Shown here piece by piece: positions 1 to 12,020 of a DNA stretch of 64,000 nucleotides. Position 1 is the stretch's first letter. Each line of letters begins with the position of its first letter. This stretch comes from Synchiropus splendidus (lineage: Eukaryota > Chordata > Actinopteri > Syngnathiformes > Callionymidae). The notes below the pieces were generated by a model. The model was not told the DNA's origin and did not search any database. It was given only the letters and a program-made list of their open reading frames with translations. A program made the position numbers and the translations under genes. The DNA is taken from assembly GCF_027744825.2 (NCBI RefSeq), contig NC_071337.1:12463031-12527030 (forward strand), read 5' to 3'.

Positions 1-712
1 AGTGGTACGCACCATGATTCCATTTGGTAAAAATAAAATATTTGGGGGTTTTTTTCAGTGAGATGAAAAATACAGGAAGAATTAAAAGCCTGCCTGTGCC
101 AAAATATAAATCCAGATATTAAACTTCCATTTCATTAAGCTTTTCTATAATCATCATTTCCTGGTCAAATATGGAACCGTATTAAAGACGCCATGTTCAA
201 TCCCAACAGCTTTGTAGTATGCTGCTTCCGTGACCTTTATAACTCTCAATATCCATAATTGTTTTCTTTCTTATTGTCTGATTTGTCTCTTACTTGGCCC
301 TCTCCAATTGTCACTGCATCCGAGTGGTTCTTAGTAAAATGTCACTATAAAAGACTGGGCATAAACTCCGGCGTGAGAGGCGTCCTTTTAAGCGCGTTGG
401 CGGAGCCTCAGAGAAGCAGGAGGAGGTGGACATGTTGGCAGAGAACAATGGTGACAGATATAAGCCCCAGTGGTGGGCCGAGGGCGGGACTGAATTCTCT
501 GCGCCATTGTATTCATAATTAGGAGGGGACTATTCCTGGAGACGGACACCACATATATTATGATTTATTTATTTTTCAGATAACCAACTGCTGGTGCCCC
601 ACCTATGGGACGGTCCTGTCTCAGTGTTTCAGCCTTTCATCTAATGTTATTTTCTGGCTCTCATCTCAAGTATTTCATAATGGAAGGTTAAAATGTCAGT
701 GTTTATTAGGAA
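1..712. other. unique non-coding DNA
   Basis: No coding exon, RNA gene or repeat is recognised here. The stretch is AT-rich except for a slightly CpG-richer patch at about 360-500. An 87-codon ORF crosses that patch but has no recognisable motif. Confidence 0.5.
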
Positions 713-1185
713 CAGCGTTGCCACAGTTACTTTGAAAAAGTAATCCGACTACTAATCCGATTACTGATGAACTACTTCAAAAAGTAACTTAGTTACTTGA
801 ATTTAAAAGTAACTAAGTTAGATTACAAGCTACTTGTCACGTAACATTTGACAGCCGACTACAGCGGTCATTGTCTAAACGATATCTTTTATGTCAACTT
901 TGAGGTTGGAGTTCGTGGAGGTCCAGCGTTTCTCCATGTTTTTAGCACAATCTCAGTTACATGAATGTACAGTCAATGTTTTACTGGCGTGTCCCACACA
1001 TGACGTCATGAAAGACAAAAGACGCAGTTGTAGAAAGCGAATGTTAATATTTCACAACAATAGTCACGCACGGTGACTTAGATAAGTAACTTTAATTTCA
1101 TTACTTTGTTTGAAATAGTAACGCGTTACTTGTTGCTGAAAAAGGTTGTGCTATAAGAGTAACCCATTTATTAAGTAACTTATGA
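713..1185. mobile_element. hAT-like short non-autonomous element (GTAACGCGTTACT type)
   Basis: The left part starts with CAGCGTTGCCACAGTTACTT at 713 and runs into many AGTAACTTAGTTAC-like words. The right part holds AAGTAACTTTAATT and the palindromic core GTAACGCGTTAC at about 1119-1130. This vocabulary is familiar from a short dispersed teleost DNA transposon family, probably hAT superfamily because of the CAGNGTTG terminus. The right terminus is degraded. The word TTTATTA occurs at 702-708 and 1167-1173, which could be the remains of a target-site duplication but is too simple to rely on. The element encodes nothing; a 61-codon ORF inside it is incidental. Confidence 0.55.
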
Positions 1186-2467
1186 AAATCATTTCTTGTC
1201 AGCAGATAGGCATCAACATTTCAAAGGACGCACCTCGGAAGAGAGAAAAGTTGAACAGCCTGATGTCAGTGAGAAAGTTATTGAAGAGTAAAGAAGTTTA
1301 ATATGCTAATGCTAACTGAAGACTTTCTGTCCTTGCGGGCACCAAGGAGCTTTTACTTCAGGAACAAACTGCTCGATCAGGCATCAGGGATCAAGTGGAT
1401 CAGGGCAAATGTTTAACAGGTTTCGATGTCATCAGAAGACTACAGCTCTGATGTGGACATAATGGTGCAACTCAAACAAGTTTTTGCTTAAAGCTTTTGG
1501 ACTTTCAATCAAACGGGACGAAGGTTTTTGGGATAAGGACGTGAGAGGACACTTTTAACTGGTGAAAATAAGGCAGGAAAATACTGGTAAACGGCTGCTG
1601 GGCCTCTGAGGTCCATTATTACAGATTAGTTAGAAAAATAAATAAAAATGACTCCCTCCATTGACAACAGGAAACGGCAACATGCGTACGTGGTTCATTG
1701 TCCTGGCCTCATCTGACTATATTTCCATCCTCTTTCTAAAGGCACCAAGAGAGGCTTGGCTGAAAGGTCACTCAACCAATCAGCATCTCGCGCTCTGAGA
1801 GGAATGCGGGACGATAATCACTGTTTCGTCTCGTCCTCTCGCATCATGATTACACGTCTCTCTCCCTCCGCGTAATAATCTTCTCCCCGTTTTTCATTCC
1901 ATTTGTGTCTTCCACCACTGTCAGTCCGTGGTTATCTCTTTACGTCTTGCATCTCATTTAGTCCACTCCGTTCCATCTTTCATGAATCACCAACTCACTG
2001 TCCTGTGGAAAATGTAGTGAACAGGCAGGCGACTACAACAGCCTCAGTTCATTCTGGGGAGTGCTATTGTGAATAAGTGGCGGGTCATACAGTCTCTACC
2101 TGACTACTATAGTCTCCTCTCTCCTCTCCTCAGGTTTAGACTTGGTGGTAGCTTTAGTTGTGACTGCACTTATCTGAACGAGTAGCACAGTCTGTCCCAC
2201 CACTGTCAACACATGACAACACCATGTGACACCATGTCTGGCTCAGTCTGGCCTATGTGAGGTCACCGATGTTATTTCAATTCTAAAAATACGAATGTCA
2301 ATCATGTAAACATTCTTTGCTTCTGTACTTGTCTGTACTATTTTCTTTAAAAAACAACAACAAATAAATAAATATATCACCACAATTCCAATGTAGTCAC
2401 TACTTAAAAAGGAAATCCAAAAAACGGATTGAACTTATTGATTTATATTGGTTTATATGTAAAATTA
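1186..2467. other. unique non-coding DNA with one CCAAT-containing CpG patch
   Basis: No exon or repeat was recognised. The most structured part is 1745-1905, which has more CpG than its surroundings and contains AACCAATCAG (NF-Y-type CCAAT box) at 1774-1783 followed by TCTCGCG. It could be a small regulatory element; no transcript can be attached to it. Confidence 0.35.
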
Positions 2468-3165
2468 AAACGTTTTAGAACACCCCAATTTTCCCATTTT
2501 TTTTTTTTACTGAAAATTGAGCCATTTAATGTCTTATTGTACTCAGACGTGAAAGCATAGTACAAATAAGCAATTGGAGTCAAAAAAGAAATCAGAAACC
2601 AAAATGTATTCTAAACTGTTGACTCATCAAAGTAGCCACCTTTGGCAGATATAACAGCTGAACACACACGAGGCATTGTTTCTACAACTGAAGTCCAATA
2701 TTCTTCAGAAAGTTCTTCCCATGTCTGTTGCAGAGGTTCCCATAAATGTGTGGCACTTGTGGGTTGCTTGGCTTTCACTCTTCTGCCCATTTCATCCCAA
2801 ACCAGCTCAATGGGGTGTTAGTCTGGAGTCTGCCGGCCACTCCGTGTTTTCAAGTTTACCCGCTTGTTCTTTTTTCGCTAGCTAGCTAGGACTTATGTTT
2901 TGGGTCATTATCTTGCTGTAAGATGAACCCCTGACCAACTAGACGCACCCCAGAGGGTATTGCATGGCGCTGCAGGATGCTGTGGTGGCCGTTTTGGTTC
3001 AGGGTGCCTCTCACTCTGAACAAGTCACCAACCCTGGATCCAGCAAAAAAACCCCAGACCATCACACTTCCTCCTCTATGTTTGACAGTTGAAGCCACAC
3101 ACTGTGGAAGCATCCTTTCACCTACTCTACGCCATACAAACATCCTGCGTGATGAACCAAAGATT
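2468..3165 (-). pseudogene. Tc1/mariner transposase relic (catalytic domain and C-terminus)
   Basis: On the minus strand, 2886-3143 translates to a Tc1-family transposase segment. It contains VWRRVGERMLPQC, GGSVMVWGFF, the RGTLNQNGHHSILQRHA stretch and QQDNDPKHK, where the D of DNDPKHK is the second catalytic Asp of the DDE domain. After a damaged stretch near 2832-2885, 2625-2830 continues in another frame with words equivalent to the WDEMGRRVKA region and a C-terminus resembling VISAKGGYFDE. Past the stop, about 2468-2530 reads like the 3' untranslated part and terminal region of the element. Tc1 transposases are normally about 340 residues. This copy is broken by frameshifts and indels, lacks a normal N-terminus, and cannot be active. 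Confidence 0.88.
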
Positions 3166-3250
3166 TGACTGGACGAGTTGCAGCAAGAAAACCCATTGCT
3201 AAGACGTCAGAATAAGACAAAGGGGCTTGCCTTGGCCAAGAAACACTGCC
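3165..3250 (+). pseudogene. Tc1 transposase N-terminal segment, inverted relative to its neighbour
   Basis: The plus strand encodes TGRVAARKP, then after a one-base shift LLRRQNKTKGLAWAKKH. These are the DNA-binding-domain end and linker of the same Tc1 transposase type. The segment is in sense on the plus strand, while the adjoining catalytic part (2468-3165) is on the minus strand. The join is abrupt near 3165, inside the codons corresponding to the residues before MFVWRR. An internal inversion or a chimera of two copies explains this. Confidence 0.65.
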
Positions 3251-6200
3251 ACTCCATGAACCAAGACTGTACATCCAGATCAGAGTTGCATGCTTTCGTG
3301 GTCAGCCCATCTTCTGTCTCTGGTTCTGGTCCTACCTGACTGCTAATGTGAGCCAGGAGCAGACAGAGGATGCTGGTTCTTCACTAAATAAGAGCCTACA
3401 ACACTGTGGTAGGTCCAGGACTCTGCACACATGGAATAGATCATATCCTGAATTAGATTAATAAGGCAATAGATATTAGATATTAAGGGATGCTTCACGT
3501 GTCAAATTAGGGACCTCAGTGTGTACTACTTTATTTTCTTCTCAACCCTTCTACATGGTTTTTCCAGCTCGAGTCTGCACATACTGTCGGGTATGAAGGT
3601 GGAAGAGTCCACTGCATGGGTAGCGGGGGTTCTGTGGAAATGATCAACATAGAATAAGCGTTTTCATGTGTTCCATCATGGGTGCTTTACATTGAGAAAC
3701 ATACTCTGTGCTGTGCAGCTGTTAGAAAGGGGGTTGGACTTTTGAGTTTGAAATGTACTGTAGCTGCTCAAACCAAACAAGATCACATACCCCACCTTTA
3801 AGAGCTGACAAATAAGAATCCCAGAGGTGGCGGCAGTGTTTGGTTGTGACTATTTTCTATAGTTTGTTGCCTTAAAAAGGTCAAAGGTAAAAAGCCCTCT
3901 TATGCTTTCCCATGCTGTGAGAGTCAACAGTTTTAGTTCATTAAGTATTTTGCTTCTAAAAATAATAAATATGGTCTTGACCTTTAGCACTTTGCTTTGC
4001 AGACTCTACTGTTGGCCTACTGTTCTCTTTAGAACTCACATCAGGAAGCCTCCTCATTCGTGTGTCCTCCAAAGGCTGGTGGTTTTACTTTCACACAGAT
4101 GTGTTTGTTTCATATTTTCATACAATGCAAATCACAGTGTTGCAAACTTCATACTGCTTTGACATGACGTCTTTATTTTGGAGCGAAGCTACTCTATTAT
4201 TATGTGATATTTTATGACTGAAGAAAAAAAAAAAACAGAACAGGGCCCCTTTAAGTGGCTCTGACTCGGTTGCCTTTGGAATCAGTGATACCACCTGGGG
4301 ATCCCGATTTGAAAGGTTTGGCAAGGTTTTGAAGTTTTGACACTTAAGAAATCAGTTCATTCTCAATGGCAGAGCAGCGAAATAAAAATGAATAAAATGT
4401 TTACTGACTTAAGGTAGTATTTTGCATGCAGCTCATTCTGCTCATCGGTGGTTAATGTCGGACAGGCAGTTTGAAACATGCATGAAAAGGTGTGAAATAA
4501 AGGTGATCATAAGGGCTGACGAAAACGGAGAGAGAAATGACAAAAGCTGAATTAAGAAGCTGAAGGATCACGAGTGCAGGAGAGTGTAGACAAAGGAGGT
4601 GGATGAGCGGCGGGTTCCTGGGAACTGAGGAGAAGCAGAGGGGCAGAGTATTGACATAAAGGATGGAAAGAGCAGATGGAGAGGAAAGGCGCAGGCAACA
4701 CTGGCGCAAAGGTGCCTTGTTTAAGAATAGAAAATCTTTGATGCGTCAGAAACAACAGCAGCATTGGCTTAGCAAGATCACAAGGCAGGAAGCAATTGAA
4801 TTCACGCGCCTCCAACTTCTTCACCCACTGTCCGACAAAGCTCGCGGCTGCATTTGCACGACATTACTGTGAGCAGTTTAGGGGAAACGGTGGGGTTGGA
4901 GACAAGGTTTGTAAAGCCTGTGCCAGGGCTCTTCAGTGGGAGGAGTCGTCTGGAGACATGGTGAAAACATGTCAAAAAGATGTGATGGGGGAAGAGATGG
5001 TGCTACATACATGTGGTGGAAGGTGCAATTAAAACCGATCATGCAGAAATAAAAAAAAAGACGTGACGGTCAGAAGGAGAGGAAAGTGGAGAAGGATAAA
5101 GAGTGAGAGAGTCTCCGTGTCAGAACCAATTATGAAGTGGGGTGAGTGGGGAGGGAGGGAAAATGTCACATGTCAAATATTACATTCTAATTTAGTGAAA
5201 TAAAAAAGACAGAGCTGAAGCATCAGGAGGAGAAGAGGAGCCTTGGGTTGATGAATTACCTGCGGGGGGAGTGTGGGGGGAGGGTAGGGGAGGTGTCTAA
5301 CATGGTTTTAAAAAGAAATGTTCTCATCGTATCTGCGCTTCAATCGCCAAGATGTGGAATCAATGTCACCTAGACTCATTTAGTAATTGAAGTGGCTCTA
5401 CTCCAAGTCTCTCGTCCATCCCACTCCAGGGGCACCACCAGGGATTTTGGCCACCGTGACAATACATTGCACCGGACTCTCCCATACTGTAGCTGCTCAC
5501 AGATAGGCAAGTGGAGCAAGTTTCAATGACACTTCTAACCATCATTCGATTTGTGAAAGAAAAACATTGGAGTTATAAAGGAAGTACGAAAACCTAGGGA
5601 TGGCTCCAAAAACACTACACCAGTGAAGTTCTGCTTTGGCTTATTAAAACGTGAAGCATTTAATAGCAAAAATGCAACATGCAAATAATACTACTACTAA
5701 TAATAAAGGATCAGTTCAGTCAGATTTGTAAAAAAAAAAATAAAAATCGGATATTGTATCCAGTCATTTCAATCTGGATACCGATCCAATAAGCCTGCTA
5801 AAAATACAGTGAAATTAATTAGCGTTCTTGAACATGAAATTAAAAAGATAAAATAGAACTGGAATAAAAAAAAGATTATTTAACTGAAAATGCAAAACAG
5901 AAATGAAATGTAATGATACTCAGTAGAGAAACAAACAATAACAAAAAATCTCAATAAATAAAACACCATATAAAACAGAATAACCAATTGCATTTTATGT
6001 TTCATTGTACTTTGAATATTAGCAATTCTATAAAACAAGATTCTACAAGCAAACAATAAAAGTAATGAAAATAATATACGTCCATTTCTGCTCGGGTTTG
6101 TTTGGAATCTGCGTCATTTGTTTCATTATCTTTCCTTTTCTTCGTAATAACTTAATAACATAACAGCAGAAATAAAAACAAAATCCAGTGATGTCTCTTC

Positions 6201-6545
6201 TTACTTACTCAAACCTTCAGTTCTTTCTCCTGCCTGAGCTTTTTCCCTTCTTTTTTTGACACCGTAACCTTTCAGACGTCTCTGGCTCCACTCGCTGAGT
6301 TCGGTGCTTTTCACACTGCGGGTTCTGTCTCGGGTGGCCTGAGTTCGATTCGCCCCCTGCTGTGCAGCCTCGCACATCTACGCCTCAGGCGATATTTCCC
6401 TCTTCAGCTGGTGGCGCTCTGCGCAAAATAGCTGGTTTGTGACCCACAACAAAGCACGACTCAAGAAAGTTGTACTAGACCCTCCTAGTACTACGAGTCG
6501 TCCTCACCTCAGATATGAACTGATGACGGTCCACCACGGCTGTAA
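3251..6545. other. non-coding DNA, purine-rich then A-rich
   Basis: No gene is recognised. A purine-rich stretch (GAGGAGAAG-type) covers about 4500-5300 and produces several short overlapping ORFs on both strands that look incidental. About 5680-6080 is strongly A-rich. CAGGGGCACCACCAGGGA at 5427-5444 resembles the terminus of hAT-like elements in fish, but no partner terminus was found. Confidence 0.4.
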
Positions 6546-6642
6546 GAGAGTGTGGCGTTTCACAGCCAAAACTAAACATGAAAGAGTGTTGTCATGTTTA
6601 GTTTTCAAGGAAATAGCGTCTCGATTGATCCACACCACTCTC
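6546..6642. repeat. foldback structure with nested inverted repeats
   Basis: AAAACTAAACATGA (6568-6581) and its exact reverse complement TCATGTTTAGTTTT (6592-6605) form a perfect 14-bp stem around a 10-nt loop. An outer arm pairs GAGAGTGTGG (6546-6555) with CCACACCACTCTC (6630-6642), with three bases bulged. The whole could be the core of a palindromic transposable element. No protein or family is recognised. Confidence 0.6.
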
Positions 6643-6917
6643 ACAACACGTTGAACACAGTGATAGAGATAACAGACGATCGACAAGATTTGAATAATTT
6701 AAGTCCAGATCCAGACCTCAGAAATGACCGTGAATAGTCTGGTGTTCTTCAGCAACTTGGGGAAAATCAGTGTCTGCGCTGCAGCCACATCACAGCAGTG
6801 AAAACAGTTATTGTAGAGCACAACATTATACATTTAAGTAAATCTGTCTGTCAATAAAATCACATGTTTATCAGCCTAAAAAAGGCAGTTATCAAACATC
6901 CGCACACATTGCGAGTC
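6643..6917. other. non-coding DNA
   Basis: Nothing was recognised between the foldback and the SINE fragment. Confidence 0.4.
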
Positions 6918-7012
6918 CCGGACCAGAGTGGTTGTCTGTCTGGATTGGCCCTGTGATGGACAGGAGACCTGTCCAGAGTGACCCCCACATTTCCCCCCTC
7001 TCCCAGTTCCTG
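6918..7012 (+). mobile_element. SINE/LINE-tail fragment of a common teleost family
   Basis: GGCCCTGTGATGGACAGGAG followed by ACCTGTCCAGAGTG and a CCCC..CTCTCCCAGT stretch matches the widely dispersed teleost unit that reads GGCCCTGCGATGGACTGGCG, CGACCTGTCCAGGGTGTACC, GCCTCTCGCCC. It belongs to the same family as the better-preserved insertion at 22291-22498, but covers only the middle of the element. No target-site duplication is visible. Confidence 0.6.
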
Positions 7013-9035
7013 CAACTCTATTAAAGGGAAAGGCCCTTAGAAAATCTGAATGAAACTCGGAGCTACATTTGCGCTGATGACTTCCAATTATTCACCATTT
7101 TGTATGCAAGTGTCATTTTCCCCTTTGAAGTCGAAAGTCAGGGATCAAATTCGACATTTCGCCGACATATTTAGTCAGAAGTTCGTGACACTTTCTCCTG
7201 ATGTGAACTTTCTATGGTAATTTTGTTCCGAGGATGAGCTTCACTTGCAAAACCGTAAGTGCAACACAGCTAAATATTGACATCAATCTTTTAACAAGCG
7301 CTAAGCTGCTTAAATCCCTGTGAGCACGGCGAATCTCAGTGGAGCAAGTTAGAAGACTTTGTGAAAGCTGCTCCGGAGCCATTAAAGTCCCCCTTCAGTC
7401 AAAGATATGCTTCCTCTTTTTTTGCGCCGGATGCCTGTACTGAATGTTTTAACCCCACTGTGTGCGGATGATTGATGATGTTTGACAATTGTGTCTCACT
7501 TAAGTCTGAGATTTTGACATGAAAAAGATTTGCGAATAAAAATAAACCGCATTAAATTGATTTACATTGGATGACACCTGAACGTAAAGAGATTTTTATT
7601 TGTATTTTTTTTTAAACAGAACTAAAATCAATGTCAAGAACTGAATTCATTTGTTTTAGGTTCAATTGATTCAGATTGGCAGCAGATGCTGAGTGAAGGG
7701 CTCGGAGTGTCAGACTTTCTCTGGGGGATAAATCCTTTTGCAGCCCAAGCACCAGAACTAAAGTGATCAGCGCCCAGCATTTATGACCAGTTTTTCCGTT
7801 AACATCTAATACGTGGTAAATATTTTCCTGTATCGCTGCTTTCTGCGTGAATCCTGAAGGTTGCTCCATGACTCCTGGGATGTGATATGGACAAGTGCGC
7901 TTGCATGGTTAAATCTTTGAGACGAGCGCATGCTCCTGGCAGGATCAGGCGCCCCCAGCCTTATTTTCAAAACCCCACTGTTTTTTTTTTTTTTCTGAGG
8001 CAGGTCACAAGGAAAGCTAACCAGCGAGTGGAGCACGGGAAGAGAAGACCCCTGGGCTGTGTAAGGTTTGCTGAAGAATTTGGAATCTGTGTTTCAGTAA
8101 TACAGTGTGGACATGGGTTGGAATGGAACAGATGATGCTTAGATACATTAGCTGTCATTTCTCACTCCTCCAGACTCAGTTATGAGCAGTGATAAATCAC
8201 CATTAATAATTTAGAAACGCACATGACACTGTGAAGTGTTAAGTAAGTGGTTTGTGCATTCTTTGGCAAAATGCCTTTCCCCCATTTTTACCACGCCTCA
8301 GATGAATAAGAGCAAGTGCCCTTGCTATCAATGAAGTGCTGTGGTTACTGAATGATGTCCAGTGGTCACATGACGCTCCAGCTCACTTTCAAAGCTTTGT
8401 CCGCCATGTTTGCTTTATGTATTGCCATAAAGGCGTCAACGGTTACATGCCGAATTAGTCCGTCGAGGATCAGACTTTTAGATGGCTTCGTCCATCGATG
8501 GGAGAGGAATTTGAATTTCTCCTAGTCAGGCGGTGTGAGCTTCTGATGCCACGGAAGTGTCACCTCCTCAGGAAGACGTGAAGACGATCTAATAACATTA
8601 TATATGTCTGTGATGAATACTTGAGCCTGGAATCAGCCGTGTTGGGAGTGGACTTGGGCTTCCACTACCGTCACTCAGGTTCAGTTCTGACCTTTAGTTT
8701 TCACAAGAAGATTACAGCTAGGAAATTGGCGCTTGCACACATGGCAATCAAATGCACAGCTCTGTTGTGTTAATGTTTTGCAATGACGGTGATGGCGTTC
8801 TATGCTCTGAGCATGGATCTCTTTAGTTACAACAAGTTGACCGTTCAGCACGATCGTTGTCTGTAAAGTCGGACAACCCACAATCGTTTTTCAAGCTTTA
8901 GTCTGGCTGTTCTTTGAAAGGAAACGGGTACATGGACCAGTAAACAATGACATTTTACAGCAACATGCAGGAGAAAAAGTTTACCCTTTTCACACTTATC
9001 CGTGATGGAAAGAAGTTGTTCCATTCCTATACATC
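7013..9035. other. unique non-coding DNA
   Basis: Several overlapping ORFs of 60-90 codons lie at 7600-8160 on both strands around a T15 run (7980-7994). None resembles a known protein and they contradict one another. No repeat was recognised. Confidence 0.45.
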
Positions 9036-9284
9036 ATGCATGCTAGGGTGGTAGGGGAAGGTGGCGCCTTCCTCGCCCCCTTACCATGAAAATGTCATCA
9101 TAGACTGAGAGAAGCCTGAACAGCTGAGGTAAATTGCTGAGCAGCGGCAAAGGTTTTAAAATGAGTCAATTCTTCAGCAAAATAACTCAATTTGAAATTG
9201 TTTAGGGTTATGGGAGGACAGGCATTCTAGCCAGTCAGAAGCAATGGGCGGTGGTCACTTCCCCTACCATCCTGGGACTTGCAT
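9036..9284. mobile_element. candidate MITE with ~30-bp terminal inverted repeats
   Basis: The left end (9036-9065) and the reverse complement of the right end (9251-9284) align over about 30 bases. They share ATGCA at the tip and the core TGGTAGGGGAAG exactly (AGGGTGGTAGGGGAAG versus AGGATGGTAGGGGAAG, 15 of 16). The interior of about 190 bp has no ORF. The size and structure fit a miniature inverted-repeat transposable element. I do not recognise the family, and no convincing target-site duplication could be read, so the superfamily is open. Confidence 0.5.
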
Positions 9285-10279
9285 ACACACACATTGCGCA
9301 ACAGGTTCAAGGGTCACAGCAGAAGGACACTCCATCACCATAGTGGATGAAAACAACTTTGGTTTTGTCAAGAACTGTGTTTTGCAGTGGAAGTAAAGCG
9401 CGCCCCGTCTCTGACTAGCGACTTAATAACTCACACAAAGCTAGACATCCATCCACACTGGTGACTCGACTCACCTTCAAAACCATTCTCAAAGTTAATA
9501 ATCTGCTTGGCTTCACAGTTGCGCACCAATTTATTTCACCGCTGTATATATATTAAATGTAAGCAAATTAAATTCAGTATTAATATTTGCTATTAGCCTT
9601 CTCATAACTCACCAGTTCCCAAAGTGAAGAGAAGTGGTTCACTTGCTGGTAGAGCTCACCGTGTCAAATACCCATCAAGGGGCCAATAGTCTTGAATGAA
9701 TAAATCGGGTCCTCCGAGGAAGACATAGATGAGTTTTTAATGTGGTTGAGTCAACAGCTCATCTTCTGTGATGAGTGATGAGAGATGGGGGGTTGGGGGG
9801 CGGGTCTACCAAGGGTCCCCACAAATCAGTATCTGGTCTAATTGCATGCTCTCCATTTCACCTGCCGCACCAAGCGGCCCCACACTCTTTTCACGTCATA
9901 GCTAAACAACTGGATTTGAAAAAAAAAAAAACACATGCTGCTCATGGACTCACACTATACAGAACATTTTGCATGAATATAAGATTTATTTACAAGTCAA
10001 GAGTGCAATGAAGTTTCAAGGATTCATTTAAAAATATGTTGCATGAAACAAGAGGGTGTCTTAGTTTTGAAAACAGTTTTACTACATTAAAATAGCTTCA
10101 ATGGAGCATTCGATTTAGACATTGGGAAATTCAAACATAGTCATTGTTTGTTTCATTTTCTCGTCATTTTATTATATGATAACATCAAATTAATATGCAT
10201 ACAAACTCTCTGTACAAAACGCTGTGTTGTTACTCCACCTCGGATCATAATATTTTATTCATTCATGACACACATTGTT
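9285..10279. other. unique non-coding DNA
   Basis: No gene or repeat was recognised apart from an A12 run near 9919-9930. Confidence 0.45.
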
Positions 10280-10281
10280 GT

Positions 10282-10342
<61 letters not shown>
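10280..10342. repeat. (TG)n microsatellite
   Basis: About 31 TG units with one early TATG interruption. The apparent Cys/Val-rich ORFs across it are translations of the repeat. It is probably length-polymorphic. Confidence 0.97.
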
Positions 10343-10343
<1 letters not shown>

Positions 10344-11394
10344 CAGGGCCTGGAACAGGACTCTCAGAGCTCCACAGCCACCAAGAAATATCATAATAGC
10401 TAGAACCTGAAACCTTTGGAGAGAAAGGATTGGATTGTTTTAAAACAAGCAGATGTAGTTATTCTGGAGCAGCTTCAGGAATGAAATTACTGAAGAAAAA
10501 CAAAAAAAAATTGTGACAACATCTGCTTTGTTTGAAATTTTAAGTGAAGCTGTTTAGAAAAAAGAAATGTATCGTACTGCGGAGTATTGTTGTACTGAGC
10601 AGTCATTTTGTTCAAAGTAGTTTTCCTCCTGTGCACAGATTTTGACCGTGTAAAAGAACAGCAGACATTTTAGCCGCGGAACAAACTGACAATTTGGCAA
10701 CAGATGCAATATATTCTGAGCTGCGGATGATTCCCGAGCGCAGTGTTACAAATTGTTTTTGGGATCAGCTGCAGGAGAGGAGTGTGAATCACATCAGTGC
10801 TTATCAATTGCTGAAGTCCTTCATATCTTGGCAACAGATGCCGGCGCTCGTGTTGTTGCTATGTAATTCATGTCAGTCACTCCATAGTGGCTATCTGCCG
10901 CTCAGAGTTTCTTTTAACTCAGAAAACATGCTGCCCACTGAGGTCAGCCTGATGCTGTGGATCACCTTCCACTCTTTTGTTTGGTGATATACATGTTCAT
11001 TTTTATGATGCTGTGAATTATTTCATTGTAGAATATGTCTTGAAGGTGTTTTGATCTTTTATTTCTGCTGTTCATGTCCTATGTTTTCAGGTGATCTGCT
11101 CATGCCACCCACTTGGGACTGACTCTGCAGTCACCTTTCCATGCTCTGCTGTTCCACTGCTGTGTGGCCATTACTTCCATGCAGGTAACTTGGCTCTTTC
11201 TTTTTTTTCTCTGGTCTGCTTGTGCGTCTTGGTTCCTTGAGCTTTAGTCGTCAAATGTATCCCTAAGCCTGTGCCCTCTGATTCTCTCCCTTTCATCTCC
11301 ATGTGTTCACTGCCCATATGTAGTTTGTTCTATATTCCTCACTTTTTCCTGCGTGTGATTTTTTTTTCACCACCACTTAGCTTCTGTGTTTATT
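10343..11394. other. unique non-coding DNA
   Basis: A 97-codon ORF at 10694-10987 has no recognisable domain. At 11091-11184 a 94-nt segment is bounded by TATGTTTTCAG and GCAGGTAACT, consistent with splice acceptor and donor sites, and has one open frame. It encodes nothing recognisable and is not called an exon. Confidence 0.4.
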
Positions 11395-11395
11395 T

Positions 11396-11500
11396 ATGAT
11401 GGGTAAATGAGGCATCATAAAGCGTTTTGACACACTGTGCTGATACTGTGTTGATACTGTGTCGCTGAATACTGACACCTGCTGGACAGACTGAATATAC
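11396..11500 (+). mobile_element. hAT-like fragment, possibly a distant GAGGCTTCATGAAAC-family member
   Basis: GATGGGTAAATGAGGCATCA (from 11399) resembles the GATGGGCTGGTGAGGCTTCA terminus shared by other copies in this window. It is followed by AGCGTTTTGACACACTGTGC and a GACACCTGCTGGACAG word common in short teleost hAT-type repeats. No right terminus was found. Membership of the family is tentative. Confidence 0.3.
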
Positions 11501-12020
11501 ACGGATTTGATGACCTACTGTATATAATAATATTAGTTATTATTCCATATCTTTAAATAATGCAAAAAAACTTTTTTTTTATGTTTGACTGTTTTCAAAT
11601 TTTCTAAATTAAATTCTACCTTGACATTAATTTGAATTAGAATGGAACAAGACAAGTCCAAAATCTGAGACAAACTGGGTAAAGATAGAAATAAATGAGT
11701 TATTCTCCAATAGGAGATCAAGATGGTCCCACACGGCAGACGACTTGCGTTTCTCTTGGAGCTCCCCGCAACATCCACACAGACATTCACAGAGAACGGT
11801 GAAATTAGACTGCTTCAGCAGTTGCATCCTGTTGACAGATGCGCTTCCTTATAAACACAGTTCGGAGCGTTTTTACCCCTTGCACTTGTGTGGTGTTGTA
11901 CTCAATTACTTGAGGAGAACAAAACCTTTTCATTTTCACAAAATGAATTTTGTGTGCACCGCTTACACTTTCAGGCATCCATAATATACATGTGTTGGAA
12001 AAGTAAAGACAAAGTGGTGC
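11501..12020. other. unique non-coding DNA
   Basis: Several ORFs of 66-98 codons overlap on both strands. None has a recognisable motif. Confidence 0.4.

Noticed and set aside
6338..6360. tRNA-like B box (GAGTTCGATTCGCCCC)
   Set aside because: No A box or cloverleaf could be drawn upstream. It is a chance match or a remnant too decayed to call.
10148..10410. Two Cys/Val-repeat ORFs
   Set aside because: They are translations of (TG)n in two frames.
11091..11184. Possible 94-nt internal exon with acceptor and donor consensus
   Set aside because: Splice-like dinucleotides with a pyrimidine tract are common by chance. The open frame has no recognised product and no partner exon was found.
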